Shown piece by piece: positions 51,266 to 60,102 of a DNA stretch of 64,000 bases. The stretch's first letter is position 1, and every line of letters starts with the position of its first letter. A model generated the notes under the pieces. It had not been told where the DNA came from. It was given only the letters and a program-made list of their open reading frames with translations, and made no database searches. Both the position numbers and the translations under genes were made by a program. Source of the stretch: Pseudomonas sp. ZH-FAD (GTDB lineage Bacteria; Pseudomonadota; Gammaproteobacteria; Pseudomonadales; Pseudomonadaceae); assembly GCF_002803095.1 (NCBI RefSeq), contig NZ_PGLR01000027.1, positions 24,427 to 88,426 of the forward strand. The letters are read 5' to 3'.

Positions 51266-51385
51266 CCCCGGATTTCATCCGGGCTACGCGATTGCGGCCC
51301 GCCACGCTTTTGTGGGAGGGGCTTTAGCCGCGACTGTTGTGGGGAAGCGTTGCGGGTGGCGCATCGCCGGCAAGCCGGCTCCTGC
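51266..51385. repeat. 120-base direct repeat, copy 2
   Basis: Same composition and length as 51091-51210, separated from it by 55 bases that contain another CCCGGATGCAATCCGGG palindrome. It ends 13 bases before the stop codon of the sigma-54 regulator gene. Confidence 0.75.
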
Positions 51386-51397
51386 AGGATTAGGCGC

Positions 51398-52858
51398 TCA
51401 GCCTTTTCGCCCCAGCCCATGCTGCGCCAGCTTGGCGTAGAACCCGGCGCGGGAAATGCCCAGGCGCTCGGCGGCCAATTGGCGATTGCCATCGGTTGCC
51501 GCCAGTGCCGCCTGCAACGCCTGGCGCTCGGCCTGCGCCAACTGTTCGGCCAGGGTCTGCGCTGTGCTCGCCATTACCGGCGCAGCGGGTATCGGTGCAC
51601 TCGGCGCCACCGGATCGACCAGCAAACCACGCAAGGCTTCTCCATCCAATCGCCCATCGACCGCCAGTTGCGCCCGCTCCAGCAGGTTGCGCAGCTCGCG
51701 CACGTTGCCCTTCCACGGCTGCGCGCAGAGCAGGGCGAGGGCATCGTCCGTCAGTTCCATGGGCGCCAGGCCGGAGCGGTTGGCCAGGTCATCGAGCAGG
51801 TGTTCGATCAGCGCGGGGATGTCGCTGGCACGTTCGCGCAATGGCGGCACGCGCAGGGCCAGCACGTTGAGGCGGTAGTAAAGATCATCGCGGAACTGCC
51901 CGGCGGCCACCTTGGCTTCCAGGTCGATATGGGTCGCGGCGATCACCCGCACGTTGAGCGGCTTGACCTGATTGGAGCCGAGCGGCTCCACCTCCTGCTC
52001 CTGCAAAACGCGCAGCAGCTTGGCTTGCAACGGTAGCGGCAGATCGCCGATCTCGTCGAGAAACAGCGTACCGCCGTTGGCCACTTCGAACTTGCCGATG
52101 CGCGCCTTGCGGTCGGCGCCGGTAAAGGCGCCGGGTGCCGTGCCGAACAGCTCGGCCTCGACCAGGGTTTCCGGAATCGCTGCGACGTTGACCGCGACGA
52201 ATGGGCCGTTGGCGCGCGGCGACAGATTGTGGATGCCCTGCGCCAGCAGCTCCTTGCCGGTGCCGGTCTCGCCGCGGATCAGCACGGTGGAGTCGAGCTG
52301 GGCGGCGCGACGGGCCTGGCGCTTTACCTCGCTGGCCGCACTGCTGGCGCCGATGAAACCGGCGATGGTGTAGCGCGCCCGACGCGCCTTGGCCAGCTCG
52401 TGCTGGGTGGCGAGCAGTTGCGTCTGCAGGTTGGCGTACTTGGCCATCAGCGGCTTGAGATGGCGGGCGCGGTCGAACAATACGAAGCCCAGGGCGCCGA
52501 CCAGGGTGCCGTCCTCGTCGCGCAGCGGTATGCGGGTGACCACGAAGTGCTCGCTGCCGAAGGCCATCAGATCGAGCATGCTCGGCTGGCCGCTTTCCAC
52601 CACCTCGCGCAGGCGGCTGGCCGGCAGCACTTCTTCGATCTCCTTGCCCAGCGCCGTGCGCGCATCGGCAATGCCGACCTTCTGCGCGTACTTGTCGTTG
52701 ATCCAGACGATGCGTGCCTGGCGGTTGACCGCGATGGTGCCCTCGCACTGTGCATCGAGGTGATCGAACAGCAGCGGCATGGCCACCGCGCGGAAGCGCT
52801 CGGGCGACACGCCGATGATCAGGCCGTGCTGGTCGAGGTCGTCGCGGGAAATGGCCAT
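51398..52858 (-). CDS. sigma-54-dependent activator with PAS domain
   Basis: The 486-residue protein has an N-terminal PAS-like sensor (about 30-140: GTIAVNRQARIVWINDKYAQKVG). Its AAA+ domain (about 165-400) has Walker A GETGTGKE, the sigma-54 contact loop GAFTGA and Walker B GGTLFLDEIGDLP. A Fis-type helix-turn-helix ends it (AAERLGISRAGFYAKL). It lies upstream of, and in line with, the GntP/CoA-transferase operon, whose control region carries a sigma-54 promoter and three palindromes. It is therefore the likely activator, sensing a metabolite directly because no receiver domain is present. HbcR/DhcR-type regulators are functional analogues. Confidence 0.9.
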   Translation of the reverse strand: MAISRDDLDQHGLIIGVSPERFRAVAMPLLFDHLDAQCEGTIAVNRQARIVWINDKYAQKVGIADARTALGKEIEEVLPASRLREVVESGQPSMLDLMAFGSEHFVVTRIPLRDEDGTLVGALGFVLFDRARHLKPLMAKYANLQTQLLATQHELAKARRARYTIAGFIGASSAASEVKRQARRAAQLDSTVLIRGETGTGKELLAQGIHNLSPRANGPFVAVNVAAIPETLVEAELFGTAPGAFTGADRKARIGKFEVANGGTLFLDEIGDLPLPLQAKLLRVLQEQEVEPLGSNQVKPLNVRVIAATHIDLEAKVAAGQFRDDLYYRLNVLALRVPPLRERASDIPALIEHLLDDLANRSGLAPMELTDDALALLCAQPWKGNVRELRNLLERAQLAVDGRLDGEALRGLLVDPVAPSAPIPAAPVMASTAQTLAEQLAQAERQALQAALAATDGNRQLAAERLGISRAGFYAKLAQHGLGRKG

Positions 52859-53156
52859 GGGGAGTGTCCGAAAATGAGATGCCGGTGATTATGGGCAGCG
52901 CCGATCAGGCCGGGCAACGTCAACAGTCATCAGACAATGGCATTCGCTGCGCGCTTCTGGAATAGTTGGGCGGCCGCGCGTAACCCGCCGGCACCTGCCG
53001 ATCGCCCACAAGGCCTGCCCGGCAGCCGTGACACCTGCCGTGTCCCTTTCGCGTGCCGACCAGGCGCGCCAGGCGAGCCATCCGCTCGCCGCTGGATCCG
53101 CACCGCTTTGCCGGTGCCACAACGACAATGACCAAGATCCATACAAGGACGCCCCG
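52859..53156. other. divergent intergenic region before the TRAP operon
   Basis: About 300 bases without a gene. It should contain the promoters of the sigma-54 activator and the TRAP operon. I see no TCCA-N6-TGGA palindrome, no convincing sigma-54 promoter and no clear hairpin here. Confidence 0.4.
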
Positions 53157-54158
53157 ATGAAACTCAAGCGACTCTTCTCCGCGCTCGCCGCTGGTGCTGC
53201 GCTGACCGCCCTGTGCGCCACCGCGCAGGCGCGTGAATACTCCGTTTCCACCGTGCTGTCGGACGCCTTCCCGTGGGGCCAGGCCGCGCAGAAGTGGGCC
53301 GACCTGGTCAACGAGCGCTCCGAAGGGCGCATCACCCTGCGCGTGTACCCCAACGCGCAACTGGTCGCCGGCGACCAGACCAAGGAATTCTCCGCCATGC
53401 GCTCGGGCCTGATCGACATGGCCGTGGGCTCGACCATCAACTGGTCGCCGCAGGTGCCGGAACTCAACCTGTTCTCCCTGCCGTTTTTGATGAAGAACGA
53501 TGCCGACCTCGACGCCATCACCCAGGGTGAAGCCGGCAAGCTGGCCTTCGCCGCCATCGAACAGCGCGGCATCGTGCCGCTGGCCTGGGGCGAGAACGGC
53601 TTTCGCCAGCTGTCCAACTCGGCCAAGCCGGTGCGCAGCCCGGCCGACATGGCCGGCCTGAAGATCCGCGTGGTCGGCTCGCCGCTGTTCCAGGACACCT
53701 TCACCGCCCTCGGTGCCAACCCGACGCAAATGAGCTGGGCCGATGCCAAGCCGGCACTGACCACTGGTGCGGTAGATGGCCAGGAAAACCCGCTGTCGGT
53801 ATTCGACGTGGCGCGTGTCGACCAGGTGGGCCAGAAGTACCTGACCCTGTGGGACTACATGGCCGACCCGCTGGTGTTCGCCGTCAACCAGCGCGTATGG
53901 AAATCCCTGCCCGAGGAAGATCGCGAACTGCTGCGCCAGGCGGCCATCGACGCCGGCAAGTGGGAGATCGAGCTGTCGCGTGGCGCCCAGGCGCAGCGCC
54001 TGGTCGACGTGCGTGAGCGCGGCGTGGAAGTGATCGAACTGAGCGACGCCGAGCGCGCGGCCTTCGTCGAAGCCACCGCCAGCGTGCATGAGAAATGGGC
54101 ACCGCGTATCGGCGATGCGCTGATGGATGCCGCACGCCAGGCCGTGGCCCAGCCCTGA
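53157..54158 (+). CDS. TRAP transporter solute-binding protein (DctP type)
   Basis: The 333-residue protein has a signal peptide (cut after AQA, about residue 23) and the DctP pattern: a YSVSTVLSDAFPWGQAAQKWADLV start, EFSAMRSGLIDMAVG, DMAGLKIRVVGSPLF (the Arg binds the ligand carboxylate) and DGQENPLSVFDVARV. It captures an organic acid in the periplasm for the Na-driven QM permease. The ligand is not predictable, though C4-dicarboxylates are common. The open frame upstream is not conserved. Confidence 0.9.
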   Translation: MKLKRLFSALAAGAALTALCATAQAREYSVSTVLSDAFPWGQAAQKWADLVNERSEGRITLRVYPNAQLVAGDQTKEFSAMRSGLIDMAVGSTINWSPQVPELNLFSLPFLMKNDADLDAITQGEAGKLAFAAIEQRGIVPLAWGENGFRQLSNSAKPVRSPADMAGLKIRVVGSPLFQDTFTALGANPTQMSWADAKPALTTGAVDGQENPLSVFDVARVDQVGQKYLTLWDYMADPLVFAVNQRVWKSLPEEDRELLRQAAIDAGKWEIELSRGAQAQRLVDVRERGVEVIELSDAERAAFVEATASVHEKWAPRIGDALMDAARQAVAQP

Positions 54159-54226
54159 TTCGTTTCATCTGACCGCAAGCCCACACTACGGGGCGTAGTG
54201 GTGGATGTCCCGCAGCCCGCTCTGCT

Positions 54227-54268
54227 CCCCTCTCCCGCATGCGGGAGAGGGGCCGGGGGAGAGGGCAG
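54227..54268. repeat. CTCCCCTCTCCC hairpin element inside the TRAP operon
   Basis: CCCCTCTCCCGC-AT-GCGGGAGAGGGG is a perfect 12-base-arm stem-loop followed by GGGGGAGAGGG. It lies between the binding-protein gene and the small permease gene and could give unequal expression of the two. Confidence 0.65.
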
Positions 54269-54313
54269 GGGTGTCACCACTGGCGCGCCTTGCTCCGGTC
54301 GTTCGAGGTTCTT

Positions 54314-54790
54314 ATGAGCAAGCAAGTCGACGCGCCGCTGGAGCGCGTGCTCGCCACCCTGGCCCTGGTGATCATCAGCCTGATCAGCCTGGCCAACGTC
54401 GTGGTGCGTTATTTCACCGATGCATCCTTTGCCTTCACCGAGGAAATCTCGGTGTTCCTGCTGGTCATCCTCACCTTCGCCGGTGCCTCGGTGGCCATGC
54501 GCAGCAACCGGCACATTCGTATCGGCCTGCTCGAGCGCCTGTTCCCGCGCCTGCGCACGCCGCTGATCCTGTTGCAGTGGCTGGCCGGCGTTCTGGTGCT
54601 GGGGCTGGTGTGCTGGTTCGGTGGCCAGTTCGCCTGGGAAGAATTCCAGTGGGATTCCGAGTCGCCCGGCCTCGGCCTGCCCAACTGGTGGTACGTGATC
54701 TGGCTGCCGATCCTGGCGCTGCTGGTGTTCGTGCGCCTGACCCAGATGACCGTCGATCGCCTGCGCGGGAGAATCAGTGATGAGCCCTGA
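54314..54790 (+). CDS. TRAP transporter small permease (DctQ type)
   Basis: The 158-residue protein has four hydrophobic segments and the DctQ features: FTEEISVFLLVILTFAGASVAMRSNRHIRIGL, followed by WDSESPGLGLPNWWYVIWLPI. It forms the integral-membrane unit with DctM. The frame is open upstream, but that part is repeat DNA; the start MSKQVDAP was chosen. The gene overlaps dctM by 11 bases. Confidence 0.88.
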   Translation: MSKQVDAPLERVLATLALVIISLISLANVVVRYFTDASFAFTEEISVFLLVILTFAGASVAMRSNRHIRIGLLERLFPRLRTPLILLQWLAGVLVLGLVCWFGGQFAWEEFQWDSESPGLGLPNWWYVIWLPILALLVFVRLTQMTVDRLRGRISDEP

Positions 54791-56075
54791 TCTCTGGCTG
54801 ATCCTCAGTTTCGCCGTGCTACTGGCGCTCGGTGTGCCGGTGGCCTTCGCCCTCGGCCTGTCCGGCGCCATCGGTATCATCGCCGGGCTGTCGCCGGACA
54901 TGCTCGCCACCCTCGGCACCAATACCTACAATGGCGTGGCCAAGTACCCGCTGATCGCCATTCCGCTGTTCATCCTCACCGGCCTGGTGTTCGAGAAAGC
55001 CGGCGTAGCACTCAGATTGGTGCGCTTCGCCCAGGCGCTGATCGGCCCGCGTCACGGCGGCCTGGCCATGGTCGCGGTGCTGGTGTGCCTGATCATGGGC
55101 GGCATGAGCGGCTCCGGCCCGGCCGATGCCGCTGCCGTGGCCATGGTGATGCTGCCGAGCATGACCAAGGCGGGGTATCCCAAACCCTTCTCGGCCACGC
55201 TGATCGCCGCGTCGGCCTCGACGGCGATCCTGATTCCGCCGTCGATCGCGCTGATTCTCTACTCCATCGTGGTGCCAGGCGTGGACCTGCGCGCTCTGTT
55301 CGCCGCCGGCCTGTTCCCCGGCATCCTCGCCGGCCTGGTGCTGTTGCTGCCAGCCTGGCTGTTGTCGCGTCGTTACGGCTGGGAATCCCCGGAGCAGGGC
55401 GAGCGTCCGCCGCTGGGCGAGAGCTTCAAGCAGGCGCTGCCAGCGCTGTTCGCCCCGGTGCTGATTCTCGGCGGCTTGCGCAGCGGCCTGTTCACGCCCA
55501 CTGAAGCCGCCGTGGTCGGCGTGACCTACGGCGTGCTGATCGGCCTGTTCGTCACCCGCGAGCTGGACTGGCGCAGCCTCTGGCGCCTGTGTGGCGAGGC
55601 CGGGGTGATCTCCGGGGTGGTCATGCTGATCATCGCCCTGGCCGGCATCTTCGCCTGGGCCGGCACCATGCTCGGCACCTTCCGTCATCTGGCCGAGTGG
55701 CTGATCTCGCTGTCGGACAACGGCTGGGTGCTGCTGGCGCTGGTAATGCTCGCCGTGCTGCTGGCCGGCATGCTGCTCGATGCGATCTCCATCTACCTGA
55801 TCCTGATGCCGATCCTGATTCCGGTGATGCAGCACTTCGGCTGGAACCCGGTGTGGTTCGGCATCCTGCTGGCGATGAACATCGCCATCGGCCAGTTCAC
55901 CCCGCCGGTGGCGATCAACCTCATGGTCACGGCGGAGGTGGCCAAGATACGCCTGGAACAGACCGTGGGCTGGGCGGCGCTGTTCGTCGTGGTGATGTCC
56001 AGCGCCCTGCTGCTGGTGGCGATCTTCCCGGAAATCGCCCTGTGGCTGCCGCGCGTGCTGGGTTACGCGGTGTAA
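54780..56075 (+). CDS. TRAP transporter large permease (DctM type)
   Basis: The 431-residue protein has about twelve hydrophobic segments and the DctM signature: GLSGAIGIIAG, MGGMSGSGPADAAAVAMVMLPSM, ASTAILIPPSIALILYSIVV and LMPILIPVMQHFGWNPVWFGI. It is the ion-coupled translocation channel of the TRAP system. A GTG three bases earlier (54777) is an alternative start. The gene ends the operon. Confidence 0.92.
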   Translation: MSPDLWLILSFAVLLALGVPVAFALGLSGAIGIIAGLSPDMLATLGTNTYNGVAKYPLIAIPLFILTGLVFEKAGVALRLVRFAQALIGPRHGGLAMVAVLVCLIMGGMSGSGPADAAAVAMVMLPSMTKAGYPKPFSATLIAASASTAILIPPSIALILYSIVVPGVDLRALFAAGLFPGILAGLVLLLPAWLLSRRYGWESPEQGERPPLGESFKQALPALFAPVLILGGLRSGLFTPTEAAVVGVTYGVLIGLFVTRELDWRSLWRLCGEAGVISGVVMLIIALAGIFAWAGTMLGTFRHLAEWLISLSDNGWVLLALVMLAVLLAGMLLDAISIYLILMPILIPVMQHFGWNPVWFGILLAMNIAIGQFTPPVAINLMVTAEVAKIRLEQTVGWAALFVVVMSSALLLVAIFPEIALWLPRVLGYAV

Positions 56076-56105
56076 AACAGGCAAGGCCGTCTATAGTTGC
56101 CTGAT

Positions 56106-56130
56106 GGTGCGCAGCGGGGGGCTGCGCACC
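56106..56130. repeat. perfect GGTGCGCAGC hairpin
   Basis: GGTGCGCAGC and GCTGCGCACC pair over 10 bases around a GGGGG loop, 31 bases after dctM. No U-run follows, so it may be a repeat element serving as a weak end of the TRAP mRNA. Confidence 0.6.
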
Positions 56131-56158
56131 GCTGAGGGCGGCAGCGCTGGGCACCAAG

Positions 56159-57259
56159 ATGAGTGACGGCAACTATAACGATCACAGGGATGTAGGCGCA
56201 GGGCACTGCGAAGGGCTGCGCGAATCGGGCAAGCGCAAGCTGATGCGCACCATCCTGCTCGCCACCGGCCTGACCCTGGGCGGCTTTGCCGTGCTGCAGG
56301 CCCTGGCCGGCAACTACCCCTTCGCCATCCTCGAAGTGCTGTGCACCGCCTTGCTGCTGTTCGGCGCCTGGCGTATCGAACGCGCTCGCCATCTGTACCT
56401 GTGGATCTACCTGTACCTGATCCCGACCTTCTGCTTCATCCTCTACATCATCGTCATGCCGGACGCCTCAGCGGCGGCGTTCGTCTGGCTGTACATGATC
56501 CCGCTGCTGGCCTACCTGCTGCTGGGCAAGCAGCGCGCCTTCCTGCTCACCGCGCCGTTCATGTGCGCCGGGCTTCTGCTGTACTTCACCGACAACCACC
56601 TGACCCTGGACACACACGGCCTGATCGACCTGGGCAATGCCGCCCTGTGTGGCGTACTGATCCTGGTATTCGTGCATATCTACGATGGCTTGCGCATGCA
56701 GGCCTACGAGGAGCTGCAGCGCCTGGCGCAGACCGACTCACTGACCGGCGTGGCCAGCCGCGGCAGCTTCCAGCACGCCCTGCAACGCAGCATTCAGGAG
56801 GCCGAACGCAGCAACGGTCATCTGGTACTGGTGCTGCTCGACGTCGACCACTTCAAGCAGGTCAACGACCAGTGGGGGCACGAGGCGGGCGACATGGCGC
56901 TGCAGCATATCTGTCAGATCCTGCAGCAGCGCCTGCGCGTGACCGACTTTCTCGGTCGCCTGGGAGGGGAGGAGTTCGGCCTGCTGCTACGTCATACCGA
57001 CAGCACCGGCGCCGACCCGCTGGTGGAAAAGCTGCGCAAGCAGATCGCCGAACAGCCGCTTGAGTACGACGGTGAGCCGATCACGCTGTCCGCCACCTTC
57101 GGCCTGGCCACCTGGCCCGTGGATGGCCGCAGCGCCGCCGAGCTCTACCGCGCTGCTGATCGTCGCCTGTACAGCGGCAAGCAGCGCGGGCGCAACCAGC
57201 TGGTCAGCGCCGACATACCGACCGAGCTGCTATTGGACAAATTCGACGTGCGCCTTTGA
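56159..57259 (+). CDS. membrane diguanylate cyclase (GGEEF)
   Basis: The 366-residue protein has six hydrophobic segments (residues about 35-185) and a C-terminal GGDEF domain with DVDHFKQVNDQWGHEAGD and the active motif GGEEF (RLGGEEFGLLL). It should synthesise cyclic di-GMP. The N-terminal membrane part is of the MASE-like type, with unknown signal. It is separate from the TRAP operon and converges on a small lipoprotein gene with a seven-base gap. Confidence 0.86.
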   Translation: MSDGNYNDHRDVGAGHCEGLRESGKRKLMRTILLATGLTLGGFAVLQALAGNYPFAILEVLCTALLLFGAWRIERARHLYLWIYLYLIPTFCFILYIIVMPDASAAAFVWLYMIPLLAYLLLGKQRAFLLTAPFMCAGLLLYFTDNHLTLDTHGLIDLGNAALCGVLILVFVHIYDGLRMQAYEELQRLAQTDSLTGVASRGSFQHALQRSIQEAERSNGHLVLVLLDVDHFKQVNDQWGHEAGDMALQHICQILQQRLRVTDFLGRLGGEEFGLLLRHTDSTGADPLVEKLRKQIAEQPLEYDGEPITLSATFGLATWPVDGRSAAELYRAADRRLYSGKQRGRNQLVSADIPTELLLDKFDVRL

Positions 57260-57266
57260 GGGCCGG

Positions 57267-57635
57267 CTAGCGTGCTGCGTTGGCAGGTGCGGCGGGTACG
57301 CAGGGCTGCTGGCCGGCACCCGCCAGGTTCTCGACGTTATTCAGCACGTTGTGGCCCTGGTTGACCTTCTGCGCGTTCTCCGCAACTTCCATACGCTTGG
57401 CATAGGTCGCAGTGTTGCCATTGAAGCTCTGCTGCGTCTCCAGCACGGTATTGGCCATATCCAGCAAGCTGCGTCCGGTGGCGATCAGGCTGCTGGTCGC
57501 GCTCGGCGCACATGGATCGTTGGCCAGCTGGGTGTTCTGCAGTCCCTGGGTTTGCGTGTTCTGCGCCAGGCAGCCGCTCAGCGAGGCCAGCACGGTGGCG
57601 CTCATGAGGACGCCCAGGGTTCCTTTGATGTTCAT
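57267..57635 (-). CDS. small Asn/Gln-rich lipoprotein of unknown function
   Basis: The 122-residue protein has a lipoprotein signal with lipobox LSGC (Cys near residue 22) and a mature part rich in Asn, Gln, Ala and Thr (AQNTQTQGLQNTQLAND). Two further cysteines could form a disulfide. No named family is recognised. The start MNIKGTLG gives the signal peptide directly; the longer open frame upstream does not. It diverges from the hybrid kinase gene, with a palindrome between them. Confidence 0.68.
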   Translation of the reverse strand: MNIKGTLGVLMSATVLASLSGCLAQNTQTQGLQNTQLANDPCAPSATSSLIATGRSLLDMANTVLETQQSFNGNTATYAKRMEVAENAQKVNQGHNVLNNVENLAGAGQQPCVPAAPANAAR

Positions 57636-57717
57636 CAGACATTCCCTTCTATGACCGGGCCCCGACCCAGTGCCGAGGCGTTGCCCGGATTCTAGGAATG
57701 GGTGGGGTCGCACGAAA

Positions 57718-57733
57718 TAGTACGGGTGTACTA
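57718..57733. promoter_or_regulatory. TAGTAC-N4-GTACTA palindrome in a divergent promoter
   Basis: Perfect 6-base arms with a GGGT spacer lie between the lipoprotein and hybrid-kinase genes. LuxR/NarL-type response regulators, such as the one encoded at 59467, bind similar short inverted repeats, so this is a candidate site. Confidence 0.5.
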
Positions 57734-57831
57734 GTGCCTCTTTGCCTGCCAAACAGTTCCTTGCGCCGGCCGCAGGCTCCGGCCTAAGGTGCCGACACCA
57801 CAACATGAGCTGTAATCAGCAGGGAAACGTC

Positions 57832-59463
57832 ATGTCCGGGACTGTCTCCGCCGCGTATGACACCGAACGTGCCCAGGCCGGGGTGCGGATGATCTTCATG
57901 TCGGTCGCGGCCTGCTACATCGTGATCCTCTACCATTTCTCCCTGATCGACCCGGCGCTGGTATGGAAGATCTTCGTCCTGGAGTGCGTCTTCAGCGTCG
58001 TCGCCACGCTGATCTGGTTCGATATCCGGCAGCGTCCGGGCAACTATCGCGGGCGCCGGCTGATCACCATGCTTACCGACTACTCCGGCATAGCGGTGAC
58101 CATGGCGCTTGGCGGCGCGGCCATGCTGCCGGTCTATGCGATTCTGCTGTGGGTCACCATCGGTTATGGCTTGCGCTACGGTTCCGGCTACCTGCTGCTG
58201 GCCACCCTGATGGCGCTGCTGTCGCTGAGCGTGGCCGCCAGCCTGTCGGCATACTGGCAGTCGCAGCCCTACCTGATCGTCACACTGCTGCTCACCACCC
58301 TGCTGGCACCGGCCTACATGCACGCCCTGCTCAAGCGTTCGCGCCAGGCGGCCGAGGCCGAGCAGGCTGCCAACCGGGCCAAGTCGCAGTTTCTCGCCCA
58401 GGCCAGCCACGACCTGCGCCAACCCATTCATTCCATCAGCCTGTTCACCGCCTGCCTGCGCGACAGCAGCCTGGGCACCGAGCAGCGGCGCCTGGTGGAG
58501 AACATCGACAAATCACTGCACAGCGTCGCACGCCTGTTCCGCACGATTCTCGATATGTACTCGCTCGACAGCGGCAAGGTGGTGCCGCAACTGGAGTCGC
58601 TGGAACTGCGCAGCCTGCTGCAGCAACTCATCCAGCAGAATGCCGAGGCGGCGCGCTGGGCCGGGGTCGAGATGCGCCTGCGTTGCCCGCCGCTGCACGT
58701 GCGGGCCGACCCGGTGCTGCTCACCACCATGCTGCAGAACCTGCTGTCCAATACCCTGAAATACGCGCCGGGCAAACCGCTGTTGATCGCCTGCCGCCGA
58801 CGTGGGCCAGGCGTTGCCATCGAGATCTACGACAAGGGGCGCGGCATCGCCGCCGGCCATCTCGACAGCGTCTTCGAAGAGTTCTATCGCGTGCGCCAGG
58901 AGCGAGACAGCGACGTCGAGGGAATGGGCCTCGGCCTGGCCATCGTCAGGCGCCTGGGCGCGCTGATGGACATGCGCGTGAGCATTCACTCCGTGGAGGC
59001 CCGCGGCACGCGGGCGGTGATCGACGGCCTGCAGCGCGTCGAGGCGCCGCGCGCGATGTCCTCAGCCAAGGGCAGCAGCCTGCAGTCGCCGCGCATGCTC
59101 GATGGCTTGCGCGTGTGCCTGATCGAGGATGACCAGAACGTGCTGCTGGCCACCGCCACCTTGCTGCAGAAGTGGGGCTGCGAAGTCGCCACCTTCAGCA
59201 CGCTGCCCGATGCCTCTGCGCATTTCGATCTGGTGGTGACGGACTTCGACCTTGGCACCGAAGCGTCGGGGGCCGACTGCATCCAGCACGTGCGGCGCAG
59301 CAGTGGACGCAAGGTGCCGGCGATCATCATGACCGGGCACGACGTGCGTCGTGTGCAGGAGCAGGTGGGTGACAGCGATATTCCGATCCTGTCGAAACCG
59401 GTGCAGCCCGCCGAGCTGCGTTCGCTGCTGGTGGCCTTGAAGCTCAAGCTCAAGACTGCGTGA
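57832..59463 (+). CDS. hybrid sensor histidine kinase
   Basis: The 543-residue protein has six hydrophobic segments in residues 20-165 and a HisKA domain with phospho-acceptor His193 (QASHDLRQPIHS). The ATPase domain has N-box NLLSNTLKYAPG and GMGLGLAIVRRLG. A C-terminal receiver domain (about 430-540) has its aspartate in VVTDFDLG. It should pass phosphate from its own receiver, via a phosphotransfer step or directly, to the LuxR-type regulator encoded head-on three bases away. The ligand is unknown. It was started at MSGTVSAAYD after an AGGGAA site. Confidence 0.87.
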   Translation: MSGTVSAAYDTERAQAGVRMIFMSVAACYIVILYHFSLIDPALVWKIFVLECVFSVVATLIWFDIRQRPGNYRGRRLITMLTDYSGIAVTMALGGAAMLPVYAILLWVTIGYGLRYGSGYLLLATLMALLSLSVAASLSAYWQSQPYLIVTLLLTTLLAPAYMHALLKRSRQAAEAEQAANRAKSQFLAQASHDLRQPIHSISLFTACLRDSSLGTEQRRLVENIDKSLHSVARLFRTILDMYSLDSGKVVPQLESLELRSLLQQLIQQNAEAARWAGVEMRLRCPPLHVRADPVLLTTMLQNLLSNTLKYAPGKPLLIACRRRGPGVAIEIYDKGRGIAAGHLDSVFEEFYRVRQERDSDVEGMGLGLAIVRRLGALMDMRVSIHSVEARGTRAVIDGLQRVEAPRAMSSAKGSSLQSPRMLDGLRVCLIEDDQNVLLATATLLQKWGCEVATFSTLPDASAHFDLVVTDFDLGTEASGADCIQHVRRSSGRKVPAIIMTGHDVRRVQEQVGDSDIPILSKPVQPAELRSLLVALKLKLKTA

Positions 59464-59466
59464 TGC

Positions 59467-60102
59467 TCACACCAGCCCGGCCTTGGCTCCCTTGGCGGCG
59501 GCTGCGGCGCGGGTGCCGACGTCCAGCGTGCGCAGCAGCGAGGACACATGGATGCGTACGGTAAAGGGCGAGATCGCCAGCTCGCGGGCGATTTCCTTGT
59601 TCGACAGGCCGCGCACCACCAGCCGCAGGACCTCCTGCTGACGTGGCGTCAGTTGCTCCAGCAGATGACGATCCTCGGCGAAGGCCGGCACGCCAGCTGG
59701 GCCGAGGGTCAGGACGAACTCGCCGGCACGCACGGCCAGCAAGGCATCGGCGATTTCATCCGGCGGCGTCGCCTTGCCGATGAAACCGTCCGCGCCTGCC
59801 GCCATCACTTCATCGATCAACTCGCGGTTATCGACCATCGACACGATCACGATCGAGCTGCGCGCAAACGTCTGACGCAGCGCGCTGATGGCCTGCGGCG
59901 ACTGGCCGGGGAACAGCAGGTCGAGCATGAACAGGCTCGGCGCCGTGCCGGCTTGCGCCAGGCTCAGCACTTCATCCATGTCTCCGGCTTCCACAACGCA
60001 CGCCTGGGGGAAGACGCGCTGGGCGATACGACACAGGCCATCGCGGAAAACCGGATGATCGTCGGCGACGATGATACGTTCTTGTGGTGATTGTTCGGAC
60101 AT
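59467..60102 (-). CDS. LuxR/NarL-family response regulator
   Basis: The 211-residue protein has a receiver domain (residues 8-125) with acidic pocket ADD and phospho-acceptor Asp61 (FMLDLLFPG). The LuxR DNA-binding domain (about 145-205) has LTPRQQEVLRLVVRGLSNKEIARELAISPFTV. It is convergent with the hybrid kinase and is its obvious partner. A further upstream ATG (60117) is possible, but MSEQSPQ fits better. Confidence 0.9.
   Translation of the reverse strand: MSEQSPQERIIVADDHPVFRDGLCRIAQRVFPQACVVEAGDMDEVLSLAQAGTAPSLFMLDLLFPGQSPQAISALRQTFARSSIVIVSMVDNRELIDEVMAAGADGFIGKATPPDEIADALLAVRAGEFVLTLGPAGVPAFAEDRHLLEQLTPRQQEVLRLVVRGLSNKEIARELAISPFTVRIHVSSLLRTLDVGTRAAAAAKGAKAGLV

Noticed and set aside
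52951..52966. TGGCATT...GC sigma-54-like string upstream of the TRAP operon
   Set aside because: The -12 element lacks TTGC and no activator palindrome or DctD-type regulator is nearby.
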